DNA of 64,000 bases from Girardinichthys multiradiatus (GCF_021462225.1 NC_061794.1:49054914-49118913); one strand, 5' to 3'; shown: positions 22,157 through 33,869, numbered from the stretch's first letter. A program made the numbers and translations. Notes: generated by a model not told the origin, from the sequence alone.

Positions 22157-25100
22157 TTAAAGGCAGGGGGTGTATGGCTGCAGCAGCGCGGGGTCCACCA
22201 CGCTGTCCTGCATGGGCAGGTCTACAGAGGGGTCAGAGGTCGGAGCCTGGAGCCGCTGGCGGGATGGACAACCCGTTCTTTGAGGCACGGGCAGCTCCGA
22301 GCGGTGAACAGGAAGAGGAGAGGAGAAGAAGTACGGATGGATGAGAGCCTTTAGGGTTCAGAAACAACACAGCCAATCAGCTATTAGTTATATTTATTAA
22401 CTGGCCAGTAAACAACCTACTGGGAATAACTTGGATCTCTTCAACAGGAGCCGACCCAGTTCTCACATGTACATATTTTAAGGTAAGCCTTAGTGTATGA
22501 ATTATTACCATCAACACAAAAAGGACCTAAATATTACCAGCAGAGACTACCAGGGGGACACGTGAGACTGAGGCCCTCTTTACACGACGTTTTCTGATGA
22601 AAGCGGAGATGTTTCGCTGCGTTTCTAATGTTCATTTCCCTGGCAGCGGCACACGTTTTCTCTGACATTTCAGAATGGGTTCCAGGGTGTAATGCCTTGA
22701 AAACATCCTGTCTCCGTTGTCGTGTAGTTTAAAACCACAGAAGAAGATCTCAACAATAACAATGGCGGGTTGTTAAGGCCGGCCCTGTCCCAAAACTCGT
22801 ACTTCCACCCTTGTGTCCCTCTATTGTGGGTTCCAGTTGATGGGTTCGAGTGCTAGTGTGGTCCTTAGCCCCGCCCCCTTTGTGCCCTTGATCCACACTT
22901 CGGCTAAGTGTGGATCTAAGCTGACTTCGTCGAAGTATATTACCCACAATTCACTGCTGCAGGTGACGTTTTGAACAAAAAACAATCACAAACATCAAAT
23001 CAGAAAAATAAGAACTGCGTAAACAGCAAACCAACAATGTATTTTTTTTTCCAGGCTCAACACTGTAAGATGCCAGTGGTTTCAGGGTGATTCTGGCCAG
23101 TCAGTAGCCTCCTTCGCTTCCTGCACTTTCTTACCCTCAAAACAATTGCTTGTTGCAGTTTTAAAATATTTTTTAGCAGCAAGAACGCAAAGATAGTGAC
23201 GGGTCCAACCATTTGTGATGTTGCAGTTATGGTGCAGAGGTGCAAGTCGATGACGTAACCCCTACTGTCCCAATTCTCCAATTTTCCACTCTTGTAACCT
23301 GCGCACTTTAACCCCTACATGCACTTGTACAAAGTACACCCTTCATAGAGGGGCGTAGGGTGTAGTGTGGGAATTGGGACAGGGCATTGCTTGTGCTAAC
23401 GACGGTTCTCCAACAAAGCCCTCATTTTCTTCTCCGTTTTACAAGAAGGTTGTACATGTTGCTGAGTTTCAAAGAACATACTGTCTAGTAGTGGCGTAGT
23501 GGGGAAATAACACAATTTTCTCATCTCTACTGTTGCCGTGTGAACGGAGATTGTAATGAAAACGTCTCGTAGACGTGTTAACAGAAACGGATCAAACACC
23601 CCGTTCTGGGTGGATTGTTGTCGTGTAAACAGGGCCTTAGGCAGACAGACAGAAAGATTTCTTATATTTGAAGATTTTAAAGTCAATAAAATCACTGAAC
23701 CCAAACCCTGCTGAACATCAGCTCCGGGCCAGGAGACCACTTCCTGTTTCCCACCTGTCTGGCAGAGCAGCGCTGCTTGGATGGGTACACCAGGAACTTG
23801 TAGAGCAGGGCGATGGCCTGAGAAGAAGTGTCAGGGACGATCTCCTCCAATGGGATCGCTGGATTCTCCTTAAAGGTGATTTTATTGTAATCTGGCAGCT
23901 CGACGATTTCCTGAAGACAGTGAGGACAGAGGTCCAGGTTTTAATCTCTCCTGTGTATCAATGTCATCCAGAAAACACCTCTCACTGCTTGTTTTTCTTG
24001 TCAACCACAAGGATGTCCAGGACATCATGAATTTCATTCACCTGAAGACAGATTTCTTAAATTGTCTCACATCATGATGGAAACAAGCTGTGCCTCAGGG
24101 ATCTGTCCTCTTTAAATCCACTGTTATTTTTCTGGAGCTGACTCACACCGTGCATTTTCCAAATAGATATTCTCTGGAACTCTTTTAGGAACCCCAGCAT
24201 CAGAGGAACACCAACTCTGTACCTCCATAATTCCTAAACCTTCTCTGTGATAACCCGTTCTGCCAGATATTGGGAAATACCCCGACACTTCCTTTAGGAC
24301 GCAATCAACGTCCTCAAATCTTCCTCTACAACCCCACCTTAAGAACACCAAAACCTGCTAAGAACTACACCATAGAAAACAAATTCTTCGATGGAAACCC
24401 ACCAGAGAAGCATTGTTTTAGGGTTACCCACCACAGCTCCAGTGTCTCAGGGAGATGTCCAGAACTAACACATGACCTCATGAGCCTGAACTGCTTTCCA
24501 CACCTCAACAGGTAAACTATGATCTGACAAAACTCTTCTAGAAACTAGTCTAGAATGTCCAAAACCTCTTCTAGAACTCAACCAGAAGAAGCCCTAAAGG
24601 TTTACCCTATGACCCAGTCTTTAATTCTACTAGAACATCAACATTAATCTAACACTACCAACAAACCAAGCACCAACACCTTCTCAAGACCTCCACTTCT
24701 AGAACTCAGCTTCCTTCTTGATTTCAACAAGAAACCAACAAGATCCTTCACAGGCTCCACAAATTCACCAACAGAAGAAATTCCTTCAGAGCTGCTGTCT
24801 AGTGCTCGTCTCCTCCTTAATTTCAACATTAAAACTTTCCCTAGAGTTTTATGAAAACTCTAAAACCTCCTCTGAAATTTCACTGGAACAAAAACAGCTC
24901 ATCTAGAATCCCAGAAGAACAGCAGCACTTCCTCTTGAATGGCTCTCCACCTTGATTACACCAGCAGAACCCTTAAATATATCCAGAACTCTGTCCCCTA
25001 AGCTCCAAACAAAGTCCTAAAGGTGGTCATGGTCCAGCTGAACAGACATTCCTGAACATTCTGTATTCCACCTGTTTCACCTGAGCTTTTCCTACTCCAT

Positions 25101-28100
25101 CTCAGCTTAGTTTGATAGTCCAGAGGGGAGACAGACCTCAGTCCTGGTCTCCTTCTTTTCCTGGTCTGTTCTACCAGGTTCTCCCCACATGGTCACCTCC
25201 ATCAGTTCCCCTCCTGCTTTTCTTCATCTGCTGTCTGCTTCACAAAGTGTGGTTGTCAGTATAAAACTTTATTAACTTCTTGTTTGTGAGTTTAAATAAA
25301 GTTGAGGCTGATGTAGGGTAAGCTGTGTGGACAAAGGATCTGTTGCCTCCTGGTACTGATTCTGTTTACAGTGTAGTGTCCTCTGGACTTGTGTGTCTCT
25401 TACAGGCCAGCTGTCCTGTGTTGGCGTTCCCAGCACTCTGAGGACGCAGCAGAGCTGTTCAATGTCATTTTCTCCAGGAAACAGAGGAGAAGAGTTTAGC
25501 AGCTCTCCGAAGATACAGCCCACCGCCCTGAAAGCCAGAGACCACATAAGACTGCTGCTGCCCCCTGCTGCTCAGTTCTGACCACTGCATGGACACAACC
25601 GTTTAAAATGTGCAGTAAAAGTTGATTTTGTTTCCTGGCATCAGATTAAAAAATATAATGCAGTTTAGGGCAAACACACAGAACCAGGCAGAAGGACAAC
25701 TAGCTGTAGAACTTCTCACCACAGGTCAACTCCCTCGTCGTATTTCCGAGCTCCATACAGCAGCTCTGGAGCTCGGTACCACCTAAACACAAAAAAACAG
25801 AAAGACACTTCCACTCTGAGACACAGCAGGAAACTCTGAGCAAAAATATCACTCTAAAATCTGTCCTTCAACAGAGAAACCGGTACAGGTGCATCAGATA
25901 AAAACAGGTGATATCAGCTGATGTTTCCTTGATGTCTGAACAGTGGCAGGCAACTAGAAAAATATCTACTGATATCAAGATCTAGTTAACAACCAGCCCT
26001 GTGAAAAGGGTTTGGACTCCTTGTCTTCTGCAGCAGTGAAGTAGAGGGGCGGAGCTTCTGCTTACCTTGTTGCTACCTGGTGGCTGTACAGCCTGTCACC
26101 CTGATTACTGAACAACCGGGCCAGACCAAAGTCTGCGACCTTCAGGTGACCTGAGGGGCTGATAAGGAGGTTGGCGGGTTTCAGGTCCTTCTCACAGAAC
26201 CAGAACAGACGTAGGAAAACATATGAAAAGGAAATCCATAAATTAGTTCTTCAGACATTATTTGTTTACAACACGGAGAGATGAAGAGATGGATGGATGA
26301 ACGGAGGGATGGATGAACGGAGGGATGGATGAACGGAGGGATGAAGAGATGGATGGATGGATGAACGGAGGGATGGATGAACGGAGGGATGGATGAACGG
26401 AGGGATGAAGAGATGGATGGATGGATGAACGGAGGGATGAAGAGATGGATGGATGGATGAACGGAGGGATGGATGGATGGATGAACGGAGGGATGGATGA
26501 ACAGAGAGATGGATGAACAGAGAGATGAAGAGATGGATGGATGGATGAACGGAGAGATGAAGAGATGGATGGATGGATGAACGGAGGGATGGATGGATGA
26601 ACGGAGAGATGAAGAGATGGATGGATGGATGAACAGAGAGATGAAGAGATGGATGGATGGATGAACGGAGAGATGAAGAGATGGATGGATGGATGAACAG
26701 AGAGATGAAGAGATGGATGGATGGATGAACGGAGGGATGGATGGATGAACAGAGAGATGAAGAGATGGATGGATGGATGAACAGAGAGATGAAGAGATGG
26801 ATGGATGGATGAACAAAGGGATGGATGAACGGATGGATGAAGAGAAGTAATCTTCTATGCAGATGACATTGTACTTTATATTTCAGCTCATTTTCTGCTG
26901 CTGAACTTTATTTTGAAATCCACCAGAAGCTTCCCTCTGACTCTGTTCACGGTTCTGCTACTGGTCAGCAACAGTGCTCTTGTTGCTGATCCAGCTGGTG
27001 GGACTGGGAGTACTTACCCGGTGCATGATGTTGTTGTGATGCAGGAACGCTACACCCTTCAGCAGCATCATCATGTAGCATTTCACCTGAGCTGGGGTCA
27101 GAGGTCGCTGGTAGTTCCTGATAACCTCAGAGAGGTCGGACAGCATGAAGTCGAAGACCAGGACAAAGCCGGTGCCATGAGGGAAAAAGTCTTTCAGCTT
27201 TACTACCTGAGAAGACCAGACAGAAAGGACTCAGCTTCAGAGCAGAGGAACCTTGAGGTCCTGCCTGTTCACCTGGTATTTGATCTAAATGAGGTTCAGG
27301 CGGTCAACTAGACCTGTGCTGCTGCTTTACATGTGATCTTTCTCTCACTCTGTAGAACATATCAAGCATATTCTCATGATTTGGTTGCTCTATTTATGCT
27401 GCAAGCCTCCACCTGCAATCTGTGTTTCCTGTGTTACTTCTAAATGTTTTTCTGAAGGTTTGGCCAAGTGAAGATAGCCACACAGTGTTCTGAAACCATT
27501 AGAATCTTCAGAAAGCACCACAGTGAAGGTGGTGACTACCTCCAGAGCTTCACAAGCCGTGTGACTTTTCATGTCAGAGCTGCCATAACTCAATGAATGC
27601 AAGAAGTAAAACTATTTTATTTATTGTTAAATGCATGAAATGATTTCAATCAGGAAAGCCATTTTGTTATTTTGATGTACAAGCAGACTTGGTCTGCCCT
27701 CAGCAGGCAGAACTGCAGGACTGCGGAGGACCTTAGGAGAAGAGGAGAAGCAAAGCTCTGACACCATCATGGTTCCTGCCAGTTAAACAAGCCGAGCTTG
27801 AGACAGAACTGCAGTAATCAGCCATGAGCTGCGGTGAAAGAAATAAAATCTTAGATCTCTTCTATGTAAACATGTTCAGTGGCCCAGAAGTTAATTTTCA
27901 TTTTTAAGAAGAAAATTAGTCAATTCATGTTTTCTCAGCGTTGGTTTTCCCAGGTTTTGTATTTCTTCATAAATATCAGAAAGGTTATACCTGTAGTTAG
28001 GACAGGAGCTGTGATTGGCTCAAAGTTTAGATAAGAAACCTCGTTGTTCAGACGTCAGATCCTTGTTTCTCAGTCAGATGCTGTTTTCCAGGATGTTCAT

Positions 28101-30339
28101 TTGTGCTCTTTCACAAAAGTGCAAAGTTAAAGTAAAGCTTTAGATTAGATAGACAAAACAGAACCTTTGTGTGAAAATAGTTCTGGACATTATTGTGAAA
28201 TGCTCTTCGAGATAAGTTAAATATAAATAGGTTAACTTGTTCCTAATGAAGAACTGTGATTTAGGTTCTAAGTCAGGTGTTGTTCTGCTTTAAGAACGAG
28301 AACCTGTTCCTGTCCACTGGTATTAGAAGGTTTTAAGATGAATAAACTATTAGCTACCCTGTTGAGTTGATCAGTCACTGTATAGTCCAAGTAATGTACA
28401 GGTCCTTCTCAAAATATTAGCATATTGTGATAAAGTTCATTATTTTCCATAATGTCATGATGAAAATGTAACATTCATATATTTTAGATTCATTGCTCAC
28501 TAACTGAAATACTTCAGGTCTTTTATTGTCTTAATACGGATGATTTTGGCATACAGCTCATGAAAACCCAAAATTCCTATCTCACAAAATTAGCATATCA
28601 TTAAAAGGGTCTCTAAACGAGCTATGAACCTAATCATCTGAATCAACGAGTTAACTCTAAACACCTGCAAAAGATTCCTGAGGCCTTTAAAACTCCCAGC
28701 CTGGTTCATCACTCAAAACCCCAATCATGGGTAAGACTGCCGACCTGACTGCTGTCCAGAAGGCCACTATTGACACCCTCAAGCAAGAGGGTAAGACACA
28801 GAAAGACATTTCTGAACGAATAGGCTGTTCCCAGAGTGCTGTATCAAGGCACCTCAGTGGGAAGTCTGTGGGAAGGAAAAAGTGTGGCAGAAAACGCTGC
28901 ACAACGAGAAGAGGTGACCGGACCCTGAGGAAGATTGTGGAGAAGGGCCGATTCCAGACCTTGGGGGACCTGCGGAAGCAGTGGACTGAGTCTGGAGTAG
29001 AAACATCCAGAGCCACCGTGCACAGGCGTGTGCAGGAAATGGGCTACAGGTGCCGCATTCCCCAGACCTGGGCTACAGAGAAGCAGCACTGGACTGTTGC
29101 TCAGTGGTCCAAAGTACTTTTTTCGGATGAAAGCAAATTCTGCATGTCATTCAGAAATCAAGGTGCCAGAGTCTGGAGGAAGACTGGGGAGAAGGAAATG
29201 CCAAAATGCCAGAAGTCCAGTGTCAAGTACCCACAGTCAGTGATGGTCTGGGGTGCCGTGTCAGCTGCTGGTGTTGGTCCACTGTGTTTTATCAAGGGCA
29301 GGGTCAATGCAGCTAGCTATCAGGAGATTTTGGAGCACTTCATGCTTCCATCTGCTGAAAAGCTTTATGGAGATGAAGATTTCATTTTTCAGCACAACCT
29401 GGCACCTGCTCACAGTGCCAAAACCACTGGTAAATGGTTTACTGACCATGGTATCACTGTGCTCAATTGGCCTGCCAACTCTCCTGACCTGAACCCCATA
29501 GAGAATCTGTGGGATATTGTGAAGAGAACGTTGAGAGACTCAAGACCCAACACTCTGGATGAGCTAAAGGCCGCTATCGAAGCATCCTGGGCCTCCATAA
29601 GACCTCAGCAGTGTCTCAGGCTGATTGCCTCCATGCCACGCCGCATTGAAGCAGTCATTTCTGCCAAAGGATTCCTGACCAAGTATTTAGTGCATAACTG
29701 TACATGATTATTTGAAGGTTGACGTTTTTTGTATTAAAAACACTTTTCTTTTATTGGTCGGAGGAAATATGCTAATTTTGTGAGATAGGAATTTTGGGTT
29801 TTCATGAGTTGTATGCCAAAATCATCCGTATTAAGACAATAAAAGACTTGAAATATTTCAGTTAGTGTGCAATGAATCTAAAATATATGAATGTTAAATT
29901 TTCATCATTACATTATGGAAAATAATGAACTTTATCACAATATGATAATATTTTGAGAAGGACCTGTAGACTGTATGTTACAGTCTGTGGTTTATGTAGC
30001 TAAATATTAAATCTAAGTGAGATGACCAGAAATTCTCCAACACTAACATGCTGGTTGTCCTCAATCTCCTGCAGGGCCTTGATCTCCCTCAGAGCCTGGT
30101 TCGGGATGCCCTCCTCCAGCTTCCTCAGAGCCACTTTCTTCAGAGCCACGGTCTCTCCGGTCTGATAGAAGACACAAAACAGAATCCAGTTCTACACCCT
30201 GAACCACCTGATGTTCTGATGAAACCAGAACCAGATCACCAATAGACCTCCTGGCTGTAAATACCTCGATGTGTTTGGCCTTAAAGACTATGCCATGAGC
30301 TCCTTCTCCGATCCGACCCAGGATGCTGTACTGCTCCAT
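22157..30339 (-). CDS. cdk20: Cyclin-dependent kinase 20, complete, eight exons
   Basis: Serine/threonine kinase of the CDK family; in animals and algae it controls cilium length and activates the ICK/MAK kinases. Exons on the minus strand: 30339-30265, 30161-30048, 27206-27018, 26187-26066, 25782-25720, 25527-25404, 23910-23755 and 22348-22157, all in phase, giving 344 aa (human about 346). Visible landmarks: glycine loop [11 protein letters not shown], catalytic lysine in [20 protein letters not shown] catalytic loop, [21 protein letters not shown] activation segment, then [20 protein letters not shown] and [12 protein letters not shown], which are typical of CDK20. The acceptors of exons 4 and 8 end in AAG; both frames confirm them. 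The stop is TAA at 22159-22157. All catalytic residues are intact, so the gene is expected to be functional. Confidence 0.97.
22568..23640. mobile_element. hAT-like non-autonomous element in cdk20 intron 7
   Basis: Ends are inverted: left CTGAGGCCCTCTTTACACGA, right (reverse complement) CTAAGGCCCTGTTTACACGA. The interior repeats terms such as GTCGTGTA and CTCCGTT near both ends. No transposase frame. A clear 8-base target duplication was not found, so hAT is a guess from the end structure. Confidence 0.6.
22785..23388. mobile_element. Second MITE nested inside the first
   Basis: Inverted ends CCCTGTCCCAAAACTC and, reverse complemented, CCCTGTCCCAATTCCC. The interior contains facing copies of words such as ACTTCCACCC/GTGTAGGGG-type lines. 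Non-coding. Confidence 0.55.
23960..25390. other. cdk20 intron 6, no gene seen
   Basis: The sequence is rich in short AGAAC/TCTAGAAC words, probably a very old repeat. No exon is missing here: exons 25527-25404 and 23910-23755 join in phase. Confidence 0.4.
26278..26870. repeat. GGAT/GAAC minisatellite in cdk20 intron 3
   Basis: Tandem array built from GGATGGATGAACGGAGGGAT and AGAGATGAAGAGATGGATGG blocks of variable length. It begins less than 100 bases from exon 26187-26066. Minus-strand frames through it are repeat artefacts. Confidence 0.9.
27210..27965. other. Proximal part of cdk20 intron 2, no feature seen
   Basis: No coding signal or recognised repeat between exon 27206-27018 and the duplicated segment starting at 27966. 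Confidence 0.4.
27966..28398 (+). repeat. Duplicated cdk20 intron-2 segment, arm A
   Basis: About 433 bases next to Tc1 copy A that reappear nearly base for base, reverse complemented, at 32430-32863 next to copy B. With the Tc1 copies this makes facing arms of about 2 kb. Confidence 0.93.
28399..29966 (+). mobile_element. Tc1-like transposon copy A (in cdk20 intron 2)
   Basis: A 1568-base element flanked by TA on both sides (28397-28398 and 29967-29968). Terminal inverted repeats of about 210 bases start CAGGTCCTTCTCAAAATATT. Inside is a transposase frame. It is transcribed opposite to cdk20. It differs from copy B by a 42-base in-frame deletion. Confidence 0.95.
28727..29707 (+). pseudogene. 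Tc1 transposase, copy A, catalytic Asp lost
   Basis: A 326-aa DD34E transposase. The N-terminal helix-turn-helix reads [19 protein letters not shown]. First catalytic Asp is in LFSDESKF and Glu in NPIENLWDI. The second Asp is replaced: the motif reads [10 protein letters not shown] where copy B has FQHDLAPAHS. A 14-residue block after RIPQ is also missing. The frame is open, but the protein should be catalytically dead. Confidence 0.88.
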
Positions 30340-30611
30340 GTCTGTAGAAGTGGGTCCGCTGCTGGGTGGCTGACAGAAATCAGACTCTTTTATTCCTGGT
30401 TGAGAAGACTAACAATCAGTAGGAGAAGAACCAAAGTACCAACCAGGACCAGCCTGTAGTGTCCAACAGAAGGTGGATGATGGAGGAGAAACTCTGAGGT
30501 CCTCCGTTAAACTCAAAGCTAATCAACTGTTCCTCTAATACAACCCGCCACTGTCATTCGGCTGCGGATAAAATGCGCATTTTAACGGAAACCCCGCTTT
30601 GAAGAGAAGGC

Positions 30612-30625
30612 GTTGCCATGGTAAC
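30612..30625. promoter_or_regulatory. RFX X-box upstream of cdk20
   Basis: GTTGCCATGGTAAC is a perfect palindromic match to the X-box consensus bound by RFX factors, which drive ciliary genes. It lies 273 bases upstream of the cdk20 ATG. Function is inferred from motif and target. Confidence 0.7.
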
Positions 30626-30665
30626 GGTACCGGCTAAGCTAGCTGAGGTACTGATGCTAACCTTC

Positions 30666-30673
30666 TGACGTCA
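30666..30673. promoter_or_regulatory. CRE palindrome upstream of cdk20
   Basis: TGACGTCA, the full CREB/ATF site, 41 bases beyond the X-box. Confidence 0.5.
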
Positions 30674-30819
30674 CACTGACCGTCTGCTGCTGATCTTTTT
30701 TTTTTTATTGGCGTCTCGCAACCAACGTTTTAGGTGCATATCGCCACCTACTGTACCGGAGTGTGTCATCTCAGGGCGTATACTTCAGGTTACATTCTAA
30801 TCGAAAAACAAACACTATA

Positions 30820-32429
30820 CTGGTCCTTCTCAAAATATTAGCATATTGTGATAAAGTTCATTATTTTCCATAATGTCATGATGAAAATGTAACATTCATA
30901 TATTTTAGATTCATTGCACACTAACTGAAATATTTCAGGTCTTTTATTGTCTTAATACGGATGATTTTGGCATACAGCTCATGAAAACCCAAAATTCCTA
31001 TCTCACAAAATTAGCATATTTCATCCGACCAATAAAAGAAAAGTGTTTTTAATGCAAAAAACATCAACCTTCAAATAATCATGTACAGTTATGCACTCAA
31101 TACTTGGTCAGGAATCCTTTTGCAGAAATGACTGCTTCAATGCGGCGTGGCATGGAGGCAATCAGCCTGTGGCACTGCTGAGGTCTTATGGAGGCCCAGG
31201 ATGCTTCGATAGCGGACTTTAGCTCATCCAGAGTGTTGGGTCTTGAGTCTCTCAACGTTCTCTTCACAATATCCCACAGATTCTCTATGGGGTTCAGGTC
31301 AGGAGAGTTGGCAGGCCAATTGAGCACAGTGATACCATGGTCAGTAAACCATTTACCAGTGGTTTTGGCACTGTGAGCAGGTGCCAGGTCATGCTGAAAA
31401 ATGAAATCTTCATCTCCATAAAGCTTTTCAGCAGATGGAAGCATGAAGTGCTCCAAAATCTCCTGATAGCTAGCTGCATTGACCCTGCCCTTGATAAAAC
31501 ACAGTGGACCAACACCAGCAGCTGACACGGCACCCCAGACCATCACTGACTGTGGGTACTTGACACTGGACTTCTGGCATTTTGGCATTTCCTTCTCCCC
31601 AGTCTTCCTCCAGACTCTGGCACCTTGATTTCCGAATGACATGCAGAATTTGCTTTCATCCGAAAAAAGTACTTTGGACCACTGAGCAACAGTCCAGTGC
31701 TGCTTCTCTGTAGCCCAGGTCAGGCGCTTCTGCCGCTGTTTCTGGTTCAAAAGCTGCTTGACCTGGGGAATGTGGCACCTGTAGCCCATTTCCTGCACAC
31801 GCCTGTGCACGGTGGCTCTGGATGTTTCTACTCCAGACTCAGTCCACTGCTTCCGCAGGTCCCCCAAGGTCTGGAATCGGCCCTTCTCCACAATCTTCCT
31901 CAGGGTCCGGTCACCTCTTCTCGTTGTGCAGCGTTTTCTGACACACTTTTTCCTTCCCACAGACTTCCCACTGAGGTGCCTTGATACAGCACTCTGGGAA
32001 CAGCCTATTCGTTCAGAAATGTCTTTCTGTGTCTTACCCTCTTGCTTGAGGGTGTCAATAGTGGCCTTCTGGACAGCAGTCAGGTCGGCAGTCTTACCCA
32101 TGATTGGGGTTTTGAGTGATGAACCAGGCTGGGAGTTTTAAAGGCCTCAGGAATCTTTTGCAGGTGTTTAGAGTTAACTCATTGATTCAGATGATTAGGT
32201 TCATAGCTCGTTTAGAGACCCTTTTAATGATATGCTAATTTTGTGAGATAGGAATTTTGGGTTTTCATGAGCTGTATGCCAAAATCATCCGTATTAAGAC
32301 AATAAAAGACCTGAAATATTTCAGTTAGTGTGCAATGAATCTAAAATATATAAATGTTACATTTTCATCATGACATTATGGAAAATAATGAACTTTATCA
32401 CAATATGCTAATTTTTTGAGAAGGACCTG
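30820..32429 (-). mobile_element. Tc1-like transposon copy B (upstream of cdk20)
   Basis: A 1610-base element, full length, with TA at 30818-30819 and 32430-32431. Same long inverted ends as copy A. It lies about 480 bases upstream of the cdk20 ATG. Confidence 0.95.
31097..32101 (-). CDS. Tc1-like DD34E transposase, apparently intact
   Basis: 334 aa. It cuts and pastes the element at TA sites. N-terminal paired-type DNA-binding region ([16 protein letters not shown]), then the catalytic triad in [18 protein letters not shown] and [12 protein letters not shown] with normal spacing. It stops at TGA after GFLTKY, eight codons before the stop of copy A. The start sits at a [10 protein letters not shown] sequence just inside the terminal repeat. 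Intact triad and paired ends make this copy potentially mobile. Confidence 0.9.
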   Translation of the reverse strand: MGKTADLTAVQKATIDTLKQEGKTQKDISERIGCSQSAVSRHLSGKSVGRKKCVRKRCTTRRGDRTLRKIVEKGRFQTLGDLRKQWTESGVETSRATVHRRVQEMGYRCHIPQVKQLLNQKQRQKRLTWATEKQHWTVAQWSKVLFSDESKFCMSFGNQGARVWRKTGEKEMPKCQKSSVKYPQSVMVWGAVSAAGVGPLCFIKGRVNAASYQEILEHFMLPSAEKLYGDEDFIFQHDLAPAHSAKTTGKWFTDHGITVLNWPANSPDLNPIENLWDIVKRTLRDSRPNTLDELKSAIEASWASIRPQQCHRLIASMPRRIEAVISAKGFLTKY

Positions 32430-32863
32430 TACATTACTTGGACTATACAGTGACTGATCAACTCAACAGGGTAGCTAATAGTTTATTCATCTTAAAACCT
32501 TCTAATACCAGTGGACAGGAACAGGTTCTCGTTCTTAAAGCAGAACAACACCTGACTTAGAACCTAAATCACAGTTCTTCATTAGGAACAAGTTAACCTA
32601 TTTATATTTAACTTATCTCGAAGAGCATTTCACAATAATGTCCAGAACTATTTTCACACAAAGGTTCTGTTTTGTCTATCTAATCTAAAGCTTTACTTTA
32701 ACTTTGCACTTTTGTGAAAGAGCACAAATGAACATCCTGGAAAACAGCATCTGACTGAGAAACAAGGATCTGACGTCTGAACAACGAGGTTTCTTATCTA
32801 AACTTTGAGCCAATCACAGCTCCTGTCCTAACTACAGGTATAACCTTTCTGATATTTATGAAC
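32430..32863 (-). repeat. Duplicated cdk20 intron-2 segment, arm B
   Basis: Reverse complement of 27966-28398, joined to Tc1 copy B through the same TA dinucleotide. Its far end changes at a short ATGAA microhomology into a Tc1 terminus. Confidence 0.93.
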
Positions 32864-32865
32864 TT

Positions 32866-32908
32866 TATGAACTTTATCACAATATGCTAATATTTTGAGA
32901 AGGACCTG
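32866..32908 (-). mobile_element. Extra Tc1 terminal fragment
   Basis: About 43 bases ending TTTGAGAAGGACCTG then TA, identical in type to the outermost end of copies A and B. It closes the unit that contains copy B and the captured intron segment. Confidence 0.88.
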
Positions 32909-32914
32909 TATAAT

Positions 32915-33770
32915 ATGGACTAAATGTGTATCTTTTAGAATACAAATAACGCTTTACAACATTCACTTGTATTGCCATTAATAATATTCCTTCCAAGTTC
33001 CATCCCCGTTCCAACCCATAGATCCTTTCATGAATTATACTCCTTTCATAATCATAATTGCTACACCTCAAAACAATACATCCTCATGGACACACTAGAC
33101 ATCACATTCATTAGAAATACACTTAGCCATTAAATAAAGACTTGATTTTAATCCAGTGTGCCCCAATCTTAACCTTGTAAAGATCACTTCCTCTCTTCTG
33201 CACTTTCATATGAAGACCTTCACCTTAATTGATTTCTGTATTCTGTAATAATGTCTTCCTTTAGTATCAGTGTCCCACCTGTCCTGCCATATATCCCTCA
33301 CTACTGCTCCTATTAGTGATTTGGCCTCACCTTTTCCAAACAGATCATTCATTATTTCATCATTATTAAGTTTCAATGTTCTCTTTGCAGTTTCATTTGC
33401 TTTTCATTTCCCTCCACACCAACATGTGCAGCAACCCAACAGAACCCAGGAACCCAGCATAATTGTACATCAATTCCAGCTCTTTGTATTCTTAAAAGTA
33501 ATGTAAATATTTCCATCAACCAATCACTTCTTGCTGTTTCTTTTGAAATCTATTGAATGCTGCTGTAGAGTCTGAACAAATGAATGCCCTATCAGGTTTT
33601 ACCAAATCAATCTATTGTAACACTAAGATTATAGCAATTATTTCACCTGTAAATACAGACAGTTTATTATCAAGTTTTTCACGAATTTCTTCAGAAAACA
33701 CAGAAACTCAGACTTGTGTTGTATTTTCTGTTTTAATGTTGAGTGGGCTGAAAACAGCCTGAAAGGACGC
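32915..33770 (-). mobile_element. Decayed LINE fragment with RNase H remnant
   Basis: On the minus strand, pieces such as SVFTGEIIAIILVLQ and PDRAFICSDSTAAFN resemble the RNase H domain of I/Nimb-type LINEs, as in the better copy at 55047-55469. Stops throughout. Confidence 0.5.
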
Positions 33771-33869
33771 CATTTTGGCTCTCAGTCAGGTGACGACAAC
33801 AATTCAACCCCAGAACCAGAGCGGCCAGAAAATAATGAGCAGCGTCTAAACATAAATAAGAATAATCCA

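Noticed and set aside
26181..26816. 211-codon minus-strand frame
   Set aside because: Product of the GGAT/GAAC minisatellite in cdk20 intron 3; no domain.
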